Part shown: positions 1 through 7,220 of the stretch, in pieces | Numbering within the stretch: the stretch's first letter is position 1 | Layout: each line of letters starts with the position of its first letter | NCBI RefSeq assembly: GCF_027944115.1 | Contig: NZ_JAPJZI010000001.1 | Coordinates: 3,720,001 to 3,784,000, forward strand | From: Hoeflea prorocentri | GTDB lineage: Bacteria; Pseudomonadota; Alphaproteobacteria; Rhizobiales; Rhizobiaceae | Length of the DNA stretch: 64,000 bases | Reading direction: 5' to 3' | Made by a program: the position numbers and the translations under genes | The notes under the pieces: generated by a model | Databases searched by the model: none | What the model was told of the DNA's origin: nothing | The model's input: only the letters and a program-made list of their open reading frames with translations

Positions 1-783
1 GTGGGGCGGCGCAGCCCGGATGATCTCAGACCCATCGAGCACCGGGTTCCGGGCGAAGTCAGCGGGCTGGTGCTGACCATCAACGATCTGGTGCGCCGCT
101 TCGGCTCGTCCATCTCGGCGCTGCGCAATTTCACCGCCAATGCCAGCCACCAGCTCCGCACCCCGCTCACCGTGATGCGCACGCAGCTTGAGATCGCCAA
201 CCGCGCCGCGACGCCGGACGAACGCCAGGCGGCGCTGAAGGAAACCGACGAAGCCATCGGCGAGGCCGAGCGGGTGCTCTCGCAGCTTCTTGTCCTCGCC
301 CGGCTCGATTCCACCGATCAGGGCGATGTCGCCGGGCGGCGCTGCGATCTGGCGGATGTCAGCCGGCAGGTCTGCCAGGATCTCATCGCCGGCAACCTCT
401 CCCCCGATATCGACCTCGGCTATGAGGGGCCGGAGCATCTTGCCGCCCGGGGCGATGCCGTGTTGATGCGCGAGATGCTGCGCAACATTATCGAAAACAG
501 CCTGCGCCATGGCGGGCGGCCGATCGAAATCACGGTTCGGCTGCGCGCTGAGGACGGGCGGGCGGTTCTGGAAATCGAGGATGACGGCAGCGGCATCGCG
601 CCGTCGGAGCGCCAGTCCGTGCTGCAACGCTTCGAGCGCGGCGGCGACACCGCCTCGGAAGGCAGCGGGCTTGGCCTTGCCATTGCCCATGAGATCGCCG
701 CGCTCTTCGGCGGCACGCTCGATCTGGCAACGCCCGAGAGCGGCAAGGGCCTGCTGGTGCGCATCGGCTTCGCCGCCGCCTGA
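1..783 (+). CDS. Sensor histidine kinase, C-terminal part (5' end off window)
   Basis: Carboxy-terminal part of a membrane-bound two-component sensor kinase. The gene runs in from the left edge, so the GTG at position 1 is only where the window opens. What remains shows the end of a HAMP linker (about residues 8-40), the HisKA dimerisation helix with phospho-acceptor His50 in NASHQLRTPL, and a HATPase_c domain with an N box (IIENSLRHG), a G1 box (DDGSGI) and a G2 box (GLGLAIAHE). The missing part would hold the sensor domain and membrane helices. The kinase core resembles the QseC/TctE group; this is a family-level judgement. A partner response regulator would be expected upstream, outside the window. 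Confidence 0.9.
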   Translation: MGRRSPDDLRPIEHRVPGEVSGLVLTINDLVRRFGSSISALRNFTANASHQLRTPLTVMRTQLEIANRAATPDERQAALKETDEAIGEAERVLSQLLVLARLDSTDQGDVAGRRCDLADVSRQVCQDLIAGNLSPDIDLGYEGPEHLAARGDAVLMREMLRNIIENSLRHGGRPIEITVRLRAEDGRAVLEIEDDGSGIAPSERQSVLQRFERGGDTASEGSGLGLAIAHEIAALFGGTLDLATPESGKGLLVRIGFAAA

Positions 784-810
784 ACCTTCAAAAATCACGC
801 CATCTTGCAT

Positions 811-850
811 TTAGTTCGATATCGCACTATATAGTACGAAATCGAACTAA
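811..850. promoter_or_regulatory. Double palindromic operator upstream of nitroreductase-marR
   Basis: A 40-bp inverted repeat. The outer arms TTAGTTCGAT (811-820) and ATCGAACTAA (841-850) are perfect reverse complements, and the centre holds ACTATATAGT. It can also be read as two adjacent 18-bp imperfect palindromes, 812-829 and 832-849, each of the form TAGTTCGAT-ATCGAACTA, with centres 20 bp apart. That is the size and spacing expected for two MarR-type dimers side by side. The site ends 11 bases before the nitroreductase ATG, so binding would block the promoter or the start. Binding by the MarR protein encoded two genes downstream is inferred. Confidence 0.75.
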
Positions 851-861
851 TGAGGGATATT

Positions 862-1968
862 ATGACCATCAGCCGACGCAAAATGCTCACCATCATCGGC
901 GGCGGAACCATTCTTGCCGCCACCGGCGTCTCGACGCTCTTTGCCACGACGCGCCGCCCGGGCAAGGCGCTTGCCCCGTGGGAGGCCGCCGGCGGCGAGA
1001 GCGAACCGCGCCGGCGGGCGCTCTCCTTTGCCATCCTCGCGCCCAACCCGCATAACCGCCAGCCCTGGCTGGTCGATCTCAGCGAGGCGGATACGGTGAC
1101 GCTTTACCGCGACACGGAGCGCGAGCTGCCCCATACGGACCCGTATCAGCGCCAGCTCACCATCGGCCTTGGCTGTTTCCTCGAACTGATGGCGATCGCC
1201 GCCTCGCAGACCGGTCATGCGGTCGAGTTGGATCTTTACCCGCAAGGCGAGGACGGGCCGGTCGCCATCTGCCGGTTCCGCGAGGGTGCAACGCCCGACC
1301 CGCTCTTTGCCCATGTGATGGACCGGCGCTCCTGCAAGGAGCCTTATAGCGCCGAGCCGGTGCCGGCGGCGATGATCGAGCAGCTTTCGCCGCTCGCCGA
1401 TATCCGCACTGAGCCGGACGATGTCGCCAAAATCCGCGATCTCACCTGGCAGGCGTGGCTCACCGAGATGCAGACGGAGCGCACGCTGATGGAAAGCGTC
1501 GAGCTGATGCGTTTCGGCAAGGCGGAGATCAACGCCAATCCGGACGGGATCGATCTCGGCGGCCCGTTCCTCGAAGCGCTGATGCTCGCTGGCATGCTTT
1601 CGCGCGAGGCGCAGGCCGACCCGGCCTCCACCGGCTTCAAGGAGGGCGTGCGCCTCTATGAGGAGATGCTCTTTGCAACGCCCGCCTATGCCGTCCAGAC
1701 GACGCCGGGCAACAGCCGCGCCGACCAGATCGAAGCCGGACGGCGCTGGCTGCGGCTCAATCTCACCACCACGTCGCTCGGCTTGTCGCTGCATCCGGTC
1801 AGCCAGGCGCTGCAGGAGTTTGACGAGATGCGCCCGCATTATGAAAAGGCGCATGCGATGCTCGCCCCGGCTGGCCATACGGTGCAGATGCTTGGTAGGC
1901 TCGGATTCGGGCCGCAGGCGAATCCGTCGCCGCGCTGGCCGCTGGAGACGCGCATCATCAATGGATAG
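862..1968 (+). CDS. Acg-family FMN-binding nitroreductase-like protein, Tat-exported
   Basis: A 368-residue protein of the Acg/nitroreductase-like flavoprotein family. The N-terminus SRRKMLTIIGGG followed by a hydrophobic stretch looks like a twin-arginine signal, so the folded flavoprotein is probably exported to the periplasm. The segment APNPHNRQPWLV, near residue 58, is typical of the FMN-binding region of this family. An in-frame ATG lies 12 bases upstream at 850, but ATG 862 has GAGGG five bases before it and is preferred. The stop overlaps the start of the marR gene by 8 bases, so the two are probably co-transcribed and co-regulated. The substrate cannot be read from sequence. Confidence 0.8.
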   Translation: MTISRRKMLTIIGGGTILAATGVSTLFATTRRPGKALAPWEAAGGESEPRRRALSFAILAPNPHNRQPWLVDLSEADTVTLYRDTERELPHTDPYQRQLTIGLGCFLELMAIAASQTGHAVELDLYPQGEDGPVAICRFREGATPDPLFAHVMDRRSCKEPYSAEPVPAAMIEQLSPLADIRTEPDDVAKIRDLTWQAWLTEMQTERTLMESVELMRFGKAEINANPDGIDLGGPFLEALMLAGMLSREAQADPASTGFKEGVRLYEEMLFATPAYAVQTTPGNSRADQIEAGRRWLRLNLTTTSLGLSLHPVSQALQEFDEMRPHYEKAHAMLAPAGHTVQMLGRLGFGPQANPSPRWPLETRIING

Positions 1969-2410
1969 CAAGACGCTTTCGCATTACTTCCACCTGTTCA
2001 ACGAGATCGGCATCATCGCCCAGTTAAGCCGCGCCCTCTTCGAGGCGCGGCTGCCCGAGGGCTTCCTGATCTCGCATTTCTCCGTGCTCAACCACCTCAT
2101 CCGCGTCGGCGACGGCCCGACGCCGCTGCGCCTCGCCAACGCCTTCCAGGTGCCCAAGACGACGATGACGCACACGCTCTCCGGCCTTGAAAAACACGGC
2201 CTCATCGACATGCGCCCCAACCCCGAAGACGGCCGCAGCAAATGCGTCTGGCTGACAGACGCCGGCCGCGACTTCCGCAACAACGCCATCGCCGCGCTGG
2301 GGCCGGATATGGCGCAGCTGGCCGAGCGCTACCCGCCGGAGTTTATCGAGGATGTGACGCCGAAGCTGGCGGAGATCAGGACGTTTCTGGATGCGGCGCG
2401 GGATGGGTGA
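1961..2410 (+). CDS. MarR-family transcriptional regulator
   Basis: A 149-residue winged-helix regulator of the MarR family. The central part carries the expected helix-turn-helix and wing: TPLRLANAFQVPKTTMTHTL (about residues 53-72), then a recognition helix and a DGRSKCVWLTDAG wing. Flanking helices would form the dimer interface. Start ATG 1961 overlaps the end of the nitroreductase gene by 8 bases; earlier in-frame starts lie deep inside that gene and are unlikely. The double palindrome upstream of the operon is the obvious candidate for its autoregulatory operator. A 6-bp stem (2412-2417 with 2421-2426) lies right after the stop but has no T run. Confidence 0.88.
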   Translation: MDSKTLSHYFHLFNEIGIIAQLSRALFEARLPEGFLISHFSVLNHLIRVGDGPTPLRLANAFQVPKTTMTHTLSGLEKHGLIDMRPNPEDGRSKCVWLTDAGRDFRNNAIAALGPDMAQLAERYPPEFIEDVTPKLAEIRTFLDAARDG

Positions 2411-2573
2411 GGTTTGAGAGTCAAACATGACCTTTGTAAACCTTGCTGTGTGTTCGGCGCAGCGTTGGAGTTTGCTGCCGGGGAATTGCTCTAAAGTGGC
2501 GAAATTAGCTTGTGGACAACAATCATAGGTTATTGAATTGACCTATTTCATTACTATCTGAGTCTCATGGTAG

Positions 2574-2692
2574 CGCTTCGAGCAGAAGCAGCCTTCACGA
2601 CGGTTACACGTCACAAGCCATTCGGTTTTGGTTCTGGAAACAGGCGAGCCGTGGATTGTGATACCGCAGGTCGCAATATGCCGATCTGTCTG
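2574..2692 (+). repeat. 119-bp direct repeat, copy 1 (reverse-transcriptase locus)
   Basis: This 119-bp segment recurs without a single mismatch at 2886-3004, an offset of 312 bp. Copy 2 encodes the C-terminal part of the small membrane protein starting at 2723; copy 1 carries the same codons in the same frame, but no usable start lies close before it. A hairpin ATAGGT (2525-2530) / ACCTAT (2541-2546) stands about 30 bp upstream. Copy 1 could be the remnant of a tandem gene duplication, or part of a structured RNA serving the adjacent reverse transcriptase. Perfect identity means either a recent duplication or active homogenisation. Confidence 0.95.
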
Positions 2693-2722
2693 GTTGATAG
2701 TGACTGCTGTAAGGAGTTGACC

Positions 2723-3019
2723 ATGCCTGCAGATAGTAAAATTGCACAACAGGCTATGGACAATCGTGACGGGTGGCGGAAGCATCGAGGATTGATTGCC
2801 GGAGCCATTTGTTCTTGTTTTGTTCTGCTTGCAGTGCTCGCCGGGCCAAACTACATTAATGGTGCTGTCGAGGAGACTGAGCTGACGCTTCGAGCAGAAG
2901 CAGCCTTCACGACGGTTACACGTCACAAGCCATTCGGTTTTGGTTCTGGAAACAGGCGAGCCGTGGATTGTGATACCGCAGGTCGCAATATGCCGATCTG
3001 TCTGAGCAAGCTTCGATGA
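2723..3019 (+). CDS. Small single-pass membrane protein in the reverse-transcriptase locus
   Basis: Predicted 98-residue protein that I cannot assign to a family. ATG 2723 has a strong ribosome site (AAGGAG, six-base spacer). Residues 1-20 are polar and charged, about 21-42 (GLIAGAICSCFVLLAVLAG and beyond) form one membrane helix, and the remaining 55 residues carry two cysteines and would face the periplasm if the N-terminus is inside. Residues from about 55 onward are encoded by copy 2 of the 119-bp repeat. The stop is 28 bases before the reverse-transcriptase ATG, so the two may share a transcript. It may be a toxic effector of a defence system, or the region may act mainly as RNA. Both are inference. 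Confidence 0.5.
   Translation: MPADSKIAQQAMDNRDGWRKHRGLIAGAICSCFVLLAVLAGPNYINGAVEETELTLRAEAAFTTVTRHKPFGFGSGNRRAVDCDTAGRNMPICLSKLR
2886..3004 (+). repeat. 119-bp direct repeat, copy 2 (reverse-transcriptase locus)
   Basis: Perfect copy of 2574-2692; identity stops at both ends within a base. The 312-bp period (119 bp repeat plus 193 bp spacer) is a multiple of three, so the same reading frame runs through copy 1, spacer and copy 2 without a stop. The copies show no adenine-specific differences, which argues against a diversity-generating template/variable pair. Confidence 0.95.
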
Positions 3020-3052
3020 GACATAGGTTTTCTGATATTGTGCTCCTATGTC
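3020..3052 (+). promoter_or_regulatory. Hairpin enclosing the reverse-transcriptase start codon
   Basis: GACATAGG (3020-3027) and CCTATGTC (3045-3052) form a perfect 8-bp stem with a 17-base loop. The ATG of the reverse transcriptase (3048-3050) lies inside the right arm, and no Shine-Dalgarno sequence is visible before it. The left arm shares CATAGGT with a hairpin near 2524-2546, so a long-range alternative pairing of ACCTAT (2541-2546) with 3023-3028 would free the start codon. This suggests translational control, or an RNA structure recognised by the enzyme. Confidence 0.6.
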
Positions 3053-4304
3053 CAAAGAAGAAGTTCGATATCCGAAACCAGTAAAGATACTGTCCCCGAG
3101 CAATCTTAGAATCGCTTGGCGCCAGTCTCGTGATTGCACAAAAAAGAGTGCTGCGCCTGGTACCGATCGAATGCGAGCATCAACGTTCGCGACAAATCTG
3201 CATGCTAATATTGAGTCTCTTTCCTCGCAGCTAAAGACCGAATACTCGTTTTCTTCACTGCGACCTTTTTTGGTTCCAAAATCTGGCAGGAAACGGGATC
3301 GGGTGATTTGTATCCCTACTGTGAAAGACCGGTTGGTCCAACGCGCTATCGCAAATTACCTCCACACTGCTCAAAAACTGCCCATATATAATTCATCGTC
3401 ATTCGGCTTTCTTCCAAATACTGGTACCAAAGATGCATTGCGTGAAGTGCTAAAACTTCGCCGCAGTCATGATTTCGTTTTCGAGACCGATATCACGTCG
3501 TTTTTTGACAGAATCGACCGAAGCTACTTGCGACGACGCATTGAATGTACGTTGGGAAGGCATAGCGCCGTCCCGTTGCTACTAAAAATCGTTAATTCCG
3601 AGGTCAAGTATGACCGGAAGTACAACCGAACCTTCTTGGAGAGTTTGGGGATAGAATCCGGAGTGGGAATCCGTCAGGGCATGCCACTATCGCCTACATT
3701 GGCGAATCTTGTCTTATCGGAATTCGATGCCGCAATAGAAAAGAAAAATATCAAAATGGTCCGTTATGCAGATGACGTGGTCGTCTTTGCACATAGCAAA
3801 GAAGCTGCATTGGAGGCCGGTGAGTTTGTCAAGGAGCGGCTTTTGTCAATTGGACATTCGATTCCAGACCTAGAACAGGGCGGGAAAACACAGCTAGTGA
3901 CAAAATTCGACCCTCTAGAATTTCTGGGAAGAGAGATAGTTTTTTCCGGACGACAGGGAGATTTCATCCAACGCATTTCAAAGAGTAAAATCGAGAAGAT
4001 GAAAGAAAAAATTGTCGAGCTATCTGATGTTGATCAAGCGATAGAAGACAATTTGTCCTTTGCTGAATTAGTGCAGAAAATCGCGAGAAAAACGGCTTCC
4101 TTCCTGCATTCCTACTCAGATGTGGACAATGCTGCTCATCTGGAGCACGAACTTAGGAGTGCTCGCAACATGGCGCAAACCAAGATGATTGTAGAAGTGT
4201 TTGGCGCAAACGCACTCAAGAACATAGCTCAAAAACACAGGAGTTTTATCGGGCTAGTCGGCGAGGATTTGCAGATGGGTGACTTGGAATTCGACTATCT
4301 CTGA
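3048..4304 (+). CDS. Stand-alone reverse transcriptase (RVT_1), possibly defence-associated
   Basis: A 418-residue RNA-directed DNA polymerase. Motifs in order: fingers region PKSGRKRDRVICIPTVKDR (about 78-96), motif A ETDITSFFDRID with a catalytic Asp, motif B RQGMPLSPTLANL, and motif C RYADDVVVF with the catalytic Asp pair, followed by a FLGREI palm/thumb element. SP rather than SQ in motif B argues against a diversity-generating type, and I see no retron VTG or NAxxH motif. There is no maturase or HNH extension, so it is not an ordinary group II intron protein. The best fit is the stand-alone UG/DRT (defence) type or an unclassified group-II-like type. It sits in lower-GC DNA just after the repeat region; the exact class is unresolved. 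Confidence 0.88.
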   Translation: MSKEEVRYPKPVKILSPSNLRIAWRQSRDCTKKSAAPGTDRMRASTFATNLHANIESLSSQLKTEYSFSSLRPFLVPKSGRKRDRVICIPTVKDRLVQRAIANYLHTAQKLPIYNSSSFGFLPNTGTKDALREVLKLRRSHDFVFETDITSFFDRIDRSYLRRRIECTLGRHSAVPLLLKIVNSEVKYDRKYNRTFLESLGIESGVGIRQGMPLSPTLANLVLSEFDAAIEKKNIKMVRYADDVVVFAHSKEAALEAGEFVKERLLSIGHSIPDLEQGGKTQLVTKFDPLEFLGREIVFSGRQGDFIQRISKSKIEKMKEKIVELSDVDQAIEDNLSFAELVQKIARKTASFLHSYSDVDNAAHLEHELRSARNMAQTKMIVEVFGANALKNIAQKHRSFIGLVGEDLQMGDLEFDYL

Positions 4305-4313
4305 CGGCTTTGG

Positions 4314-4697
4314 TCAGGCAATCGTAAAGATCGCTAGGAGCACGCCTAGAACGGCTAGGCCAAACGATAACCCTGCCATCCAAGCGGGAAGATAGACAGC
4401 GGGATCTGGCGAACTTAGATACCAACCGAGCTTGCCCAACAAACCAACATTCTCAATTCTAAACTTCAAAATGCCGCCTTTCTCCGCCCCTAACTTCTGC
4501 CTGATGTCAAAAGGCATGAAAATAGAACCTTCGTTCTCATGCCCCAAGACGAGCGTTTTGACCGACAACCTGTTTTCAATATTGGTTATTTTGGCGATAC
4601 CGTATCGCGGAATGCCACTTCGATGCTTGTGGTTTAGGCGAACCAACAAACGGCCGGCATCACTTGAGGGAAGTTTTTCAATTGGTAACTCGTTCAT
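4314..4697 (-). CDS. Small tail-anchored membrane protein, unknown function
   Basis: Predicted 127-residue protein, convergent with the reverse transcriptase and ending 10 bases after it. I do not recognise the family. The first 100 residues are soluble (for example HRSGIPRYGIAKITN and SIFMPFDIRQKLGAEKG), and the C-terminus PAWMAGLSFGLAVLGVLLAI is one membrane helix, so it should be tail-anchored with its body in the cytoplasm. The frame is open further upstream to 4904, but the extra residues look non-coding and the MNELP start is preferred; the ribosome site is weak. Its AT-rich codons match the island. Confidence 0.55.
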   Translation of the reverse strand: MNELPIEKLPSSDAGRLLVRLNHKHRSGIPRYGIAKITNIENRLSVKTLVLGHENEGSIFMPFDIRQKLGAEKGGILKFRIENVGLLGKLGWYLSSPDPAVYLPAWMAGLSFGLAVLGVLLAIFTIA

Positions 4698-4934
4698 AAT
4701 GCGCTCACAGCTGCTTCTGCGCGCGGTACACTCAGTCCCAGGTATCCGTCTCGGGCGAGCAAATTTTATCGCGCATGTTATCAAGGAACTGACCTGATTA
4801 AGGGACAGGAAAATCAATAGCCGTATCATAAAGGGTATCGGGTAAACCGTCACCGTGAAGTCCATACATCCAAGTGGAAGCTGAACGATGCTAAACTTTC
4901 CCAACCTTAAACTGGCGTGATTCGGAGATGAAGA

Positions 4935-5453
4935 ATGTTTGACGTGGCCAGCCTACCGACTGTGATAAATAGCGTGAAAACCGCAGTTGAAACCCTTGCC
5001 AGTTTGAAGTCACTTAAGGGTGATCCGGATGCAAAAGCCGCTCTAGACGAGGTCGAACGCGCATTGTTGGAGGCTCGCGCAATGGCGAATGAGGCGCAAT
5101 TGCGCGAGTGGGAGCTTATGCAGAAACTCAAAGCATTGCAGGCGGAGTTTGATGAGAGCAAAGCATGGCGGAATACGCTAGAAAAGTATGAGGAAGTGTC
5201 ATACGGCGAAGGAAAATCAGCCTATCGACTCAAGACGGATTACAATTCGTGCGAAGGTGACTGCTACGCTTGTCCAAAGTGCATTGGCGAGAAAAAGATT
5301 TCGCACCTTCAATTTCAAAACCGCACTTATGAGGCTTTAGATTTTTACAAATGCTATGATTGTGGTGGCGAGTTTTTCTACGGCACGTCAAACGGCGATA
5401 GCGGAATACAAACCGTCAGTGCGGGTCGCGGTTGGAGTGTCTTCGACGTCTGA
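4935..5453 (+). CDS. Coiled-coil and zinc-ribbon protein, unknown function
   Basis: A 172-residue protein with a good ribosome site (GGAG seven bases before ATG). Residues 1-85 are a heptad-rich coiled coil (AALDEVERALLEARAMANEA and onward). The C-terminal half has two Cys pairs, CYACPKC around residue 110 and CYDCGG around 140, forming a likely zinc ribbon. Such proteins occur scattered in mobile and phage-derived regions. The role could be nucleic-acid or partner binding; nothing in the sequence shows an enzyme. It lies inside the lower-GC island, between the reverse transcriptase and the HEPN-like gene, in the same orientation as both. Confidence 0.6.
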   Translation: MFDVASLPTVINSVKTAVETLASLKSLKGDPDAKAALDEVERALLEARAMANEAQLREWELMQKLKALQAEFDESKAWRNTLEKYEEVSYGEGKSAYRLKTDYNSCEGDCYACPKCIGEKKISHLQFQNRTYEALDFYKCYDCGGEFFYGTSNGDSGIQTVSAGRGWSVFDV

Positions 5454-5541
5454 AAAATCTAACTTATATAAACCGCACTTGCTTCAGAGCATGCCGTCTC
5501 AATAGTCGGCAATCGCGTTTCAATCTACCCATGAGACCTTT

Positions 5542-6138
5542 ATGGACAGCAAGTTCTCAGAAGCAATCGGGTTGCGCGAAACCTGGCCAACTGAACCGCA
5601 GTTGGAAGAAGCAATGTCCATGGCTGGCTGCTATAAATGGGCGGCTGCCTTTTTTGATGCAGCGGAGACACTTTTGCTCGCCTCGGAGATGGTGGTGGGG
5701 AGTTCCTTCTATCAAGGGCCTGTTATTCAAAACGTGGGACTAGCAACTGAGCTGTCGCTAAAGGCCTTACTACGGGGAGCTGGAAAAACAAACGAAGAGC
5801 TAAAACGGGCTGGGCACAACTGCTACCGACTCTATTGCGAGTCGCGTATTTGCTTCGATGAAAGCAGGTTCCTTAGTCAGCATCTCGCAAATACATCGCA
5901 CATTCCAATATCGGATGAGATCCGTGAACGAGTAGCGAAGAACAATCCTACTTGGGACGCCGAGCATATTGATCTACGTTGGCGTAACTACTTTGATCAT
6001 TTGCGGCTTCTTGATTTGACATACGACAGACCATTTAGGAGCCGGTACGTAGAACCCGGCGATGTTATATTGCCTGATGCTGAAGTAATAATGATTGGCA
6101 CGAAGTTGTTTCTAGCTGCAATGAAAGAACGTTTGTAA
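5542..6138 (+). CDS. HEPN-like protein, candidate toxin or effector
   Basis: A 198-residue mainly helical protein. The first part (AAAFFDAAETLLLASEM, then NVGLATELSLKALLRGAG, then a GHNCYRLY segment) follows the usual HEPN pattern: a helix with small residues, a second helix ELxxKALL, then a short GH(N/D)xxxL element. Classical HEPN ribonucleases carry RxxxxH; here a weak equivalent (RAGHNC) lacks that spacing, so nuclease activity is doubtful. HEPN proteins are common in abortive infection and toxin-antitoxin systems, which fits the neighbouring reverse transcriptase. Start ATG 5542 lacks a strong ribosome site. The gene ends at the right border of the island. Confidence 0.55.
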   Translation: MDSKFSEAIGLRETWPTEPQLEEAMSMAGCYKWAAAFFDAAETLLLASEMVVGSSFYQGPVIQNVGLATELSLKALLRGAGKTNEELKRAGHNCYRLYCESRICFDESRFLSQHLANTSHIPISDEIRERVAKNNPTWDAEHIDLRWRNYFDHLRLLDLTYDRPFRSRYVEPGDVILPDAEVIMIGTKLFLAAMKERL

Positions 6139-6189
6139 GCGGGCTGCCCCATCCATTACCGTCCGACCGCCTCCCCAAGCCCAAACCCT

Positions 6190-6209
6190 CCTGACAGAAA
6201 GTTGTCAGG
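6190..6209. promoter_or_regulatory. Inverted repeat upstream of SRPBCC gene
   Basis: CCTGACA (6190-6196) and TGTCAGG (6203-6209) form an interrupted palindrome with a six-base centre GAAAGT, 46 bases before the SRPBCC start. With its two-fold symmetry and a spacing of about 13 bp between arm centres it looks like a regulator operator. It could instead act as a weak terminator of the HEPN-like gene, but no T run follows. The cognate regulator is not visible nearby. Confidence 0.45.
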
Positions 6210-6254
6210 GGGTGTGTGTTAGATGATCGGTCAAAATGCCAGGGGATAGACGAC

Positions 6255-6647
6255 ATGATACGCGCTGAACGGAGTCTTGAGATCGATGCCGCGCCGGAGG
6301 TGATCTGGGGGGTGCTGGGTCAATTCATGGAGATCGATGCGATTGCGCCGGGGGTGACATCGGTGGATGCGCTGACGCAAGGCGAGGACGGGATGGGCTC
6401 GATGCGGCGCTGCACGTTTACAAATGGCGGCTCGACGGTCGAAGAGGCGCAGGCGGAGATCGCGCTGACGCCGCTTGGCGAAAGCCGCACGCGGGTCACA
6501 TGGTCGATGGATTTTCGTGTCAAGTTCGGGCCGCTCGGCTGGCTGATGGGCCAGATGGTGATGAAGCCGATGATGGGCAAGGTGCTGGACGGCAATCTGC
6601 AAGGGCTTGCCGACAAGGTCCGGGCGGAGCATGCGCAAGCAGCATGA
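6255..6647 (+). CDS. SRPBCC-family protein (polyketide cyclase/START-like fold)
   Basis: A 130-residue protein of the SRPBCC superfamily (Bet v1-like helix-grip fold that binds hydrophobic ligands). The N-terminus RSLEIDAAPEVIWGVLGQF matches the usual start of the fold, followed by beta strands (MRRCTFTNGG; RVTWSMDFRVK) and a long C-terminal helix. ATG 6255 follows AGGGG by ten bases and is chosen over 6216, which lacks a ribosome site. GC content returns to the high background here. The ligand and role are unknown; many relatives are small lipid-binding or stress-related proteins. No operon partner: the next gene lies on the opposite strand. Confidence 0.75.
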   Translation: MIRAERSLEIDAAPEVIWGVLGQFMEIDAIAPGVTSVDALTQGEDGMGSMRRCTFTNGGSTVEEAQAEIALTPLGESRTRVTWSMDFRVKFGPLGWLMGQMVMKPMMGKVLDGNLQGLADKVRAEHAQAA

Positions 6648-6724
6648 ATGAACGGCATACCGGGCACCCCGCATAGCGGGTTCCAACCACGGCGCTCAGT
6701 CCCACATTCTGTCAGCCCGAAAAC

Positions 6725-7132
6725 TTAATCGTCCGAGATGCGATGGTAGATGAGGCTGCGGCCGTCGTCGCTGGCTCCGTAGCGGATGACGCCGGTCTCG
6801 TCGTCGCGGACGAAATACCTGTTTTCCAGGCTGACGGGTTCCGCGCCCTGACAGAAAACCCGGGCGTTTTCGCGCAGGAGTGTGCCTTCTTCGACCAGAC
6901 GTCCTGTCGCGACGATCCATCCGACACCGGTTTCGCAAAGCGAGATGACTGACGGAACGATGCGGATCTCGAATTCGCCGGGCGCGGTGGTCGAAATCGA
7001 CAGGTAGTCGACAGAGCCATCAAGGGCGTCGAGACCCTTGTACAGGCCGACCCACTCATTCTCCCCGGCAGTTGAAGGCACGGCCGAGACGGCCAGAAAG
7101 ACAAGTGCAGCCCCGAAAATCCGATTGATCAT
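6725..7132 (-). CDS. Secreted hypothetical protein
   Basis: A 135-residue protein beginning MINRIFGAALVFLAVSA, a clear signal peptide with probable cleavage near PSTAG. The mature part is a small beta-rich domain with two cysteines (LCETG and VFCQGA), probably one disulfide in the periplasm. A longer open frame reaches 7273 but the added residues are unlike protein and the signal peptide fixes the start at 7132. I do not recognise a family. It lies 88 bases downstream of the YHYH-domain gene on the same strand and may share its transcript. Confidence 0.6.
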   Translation of the reverse strand: MINRIFGAALVFLAVSAVPSTAGENEWVGLYKGLDALDGSVDYLSISTTAPGEFEIRIVPSVISLCETGVGWIVATGRLVEEGTLLRENARVFCQGAEPVSLENRYFVRDDETGVIRYGASDDGRSLIYHRISDD

Positions 7133-7220
7133 CGCCTGACATGTCCTTTTGTTTTGCCGCCAAAGGCAGTCTATGAAGGTTGGGCAGGCCAGACAAGGCG
7201 GCGCCAGCGCCGGTCCTGTC

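Noticed and set aside
847-1971. 374-codon open frame antisense to the nitroreductase gene
   Set aside because: Arginine-rich shadow; the plus strand encodes a protein with a Tat signal and family motifs.
2574-3004. Diversity-generating retroelement (template and variable repeat) next to the reverse transcriptase
   Set aside because: The two copies are identical, with no adenine-directed differences, the RT motif has SP where DGR enzymes have SQ, and no Avd-like gene is present.
2543-3139. 198-codon open frame on the minus strand across the repeats
   Set aside because: It is open mainly because the duplicated segment is counted twice, has no ribosome site and overlaps the RT start; treated as a shadow.
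3048-4304. Retron reverse transcriptase or group II intron protein
   Set aside because: No retron VTG or NAxxH motif could be found, and there is no maturase or HNH extension nor intron-like RNA domains; a stand-alone type fits better, though a divergent retron is not fully excluded.
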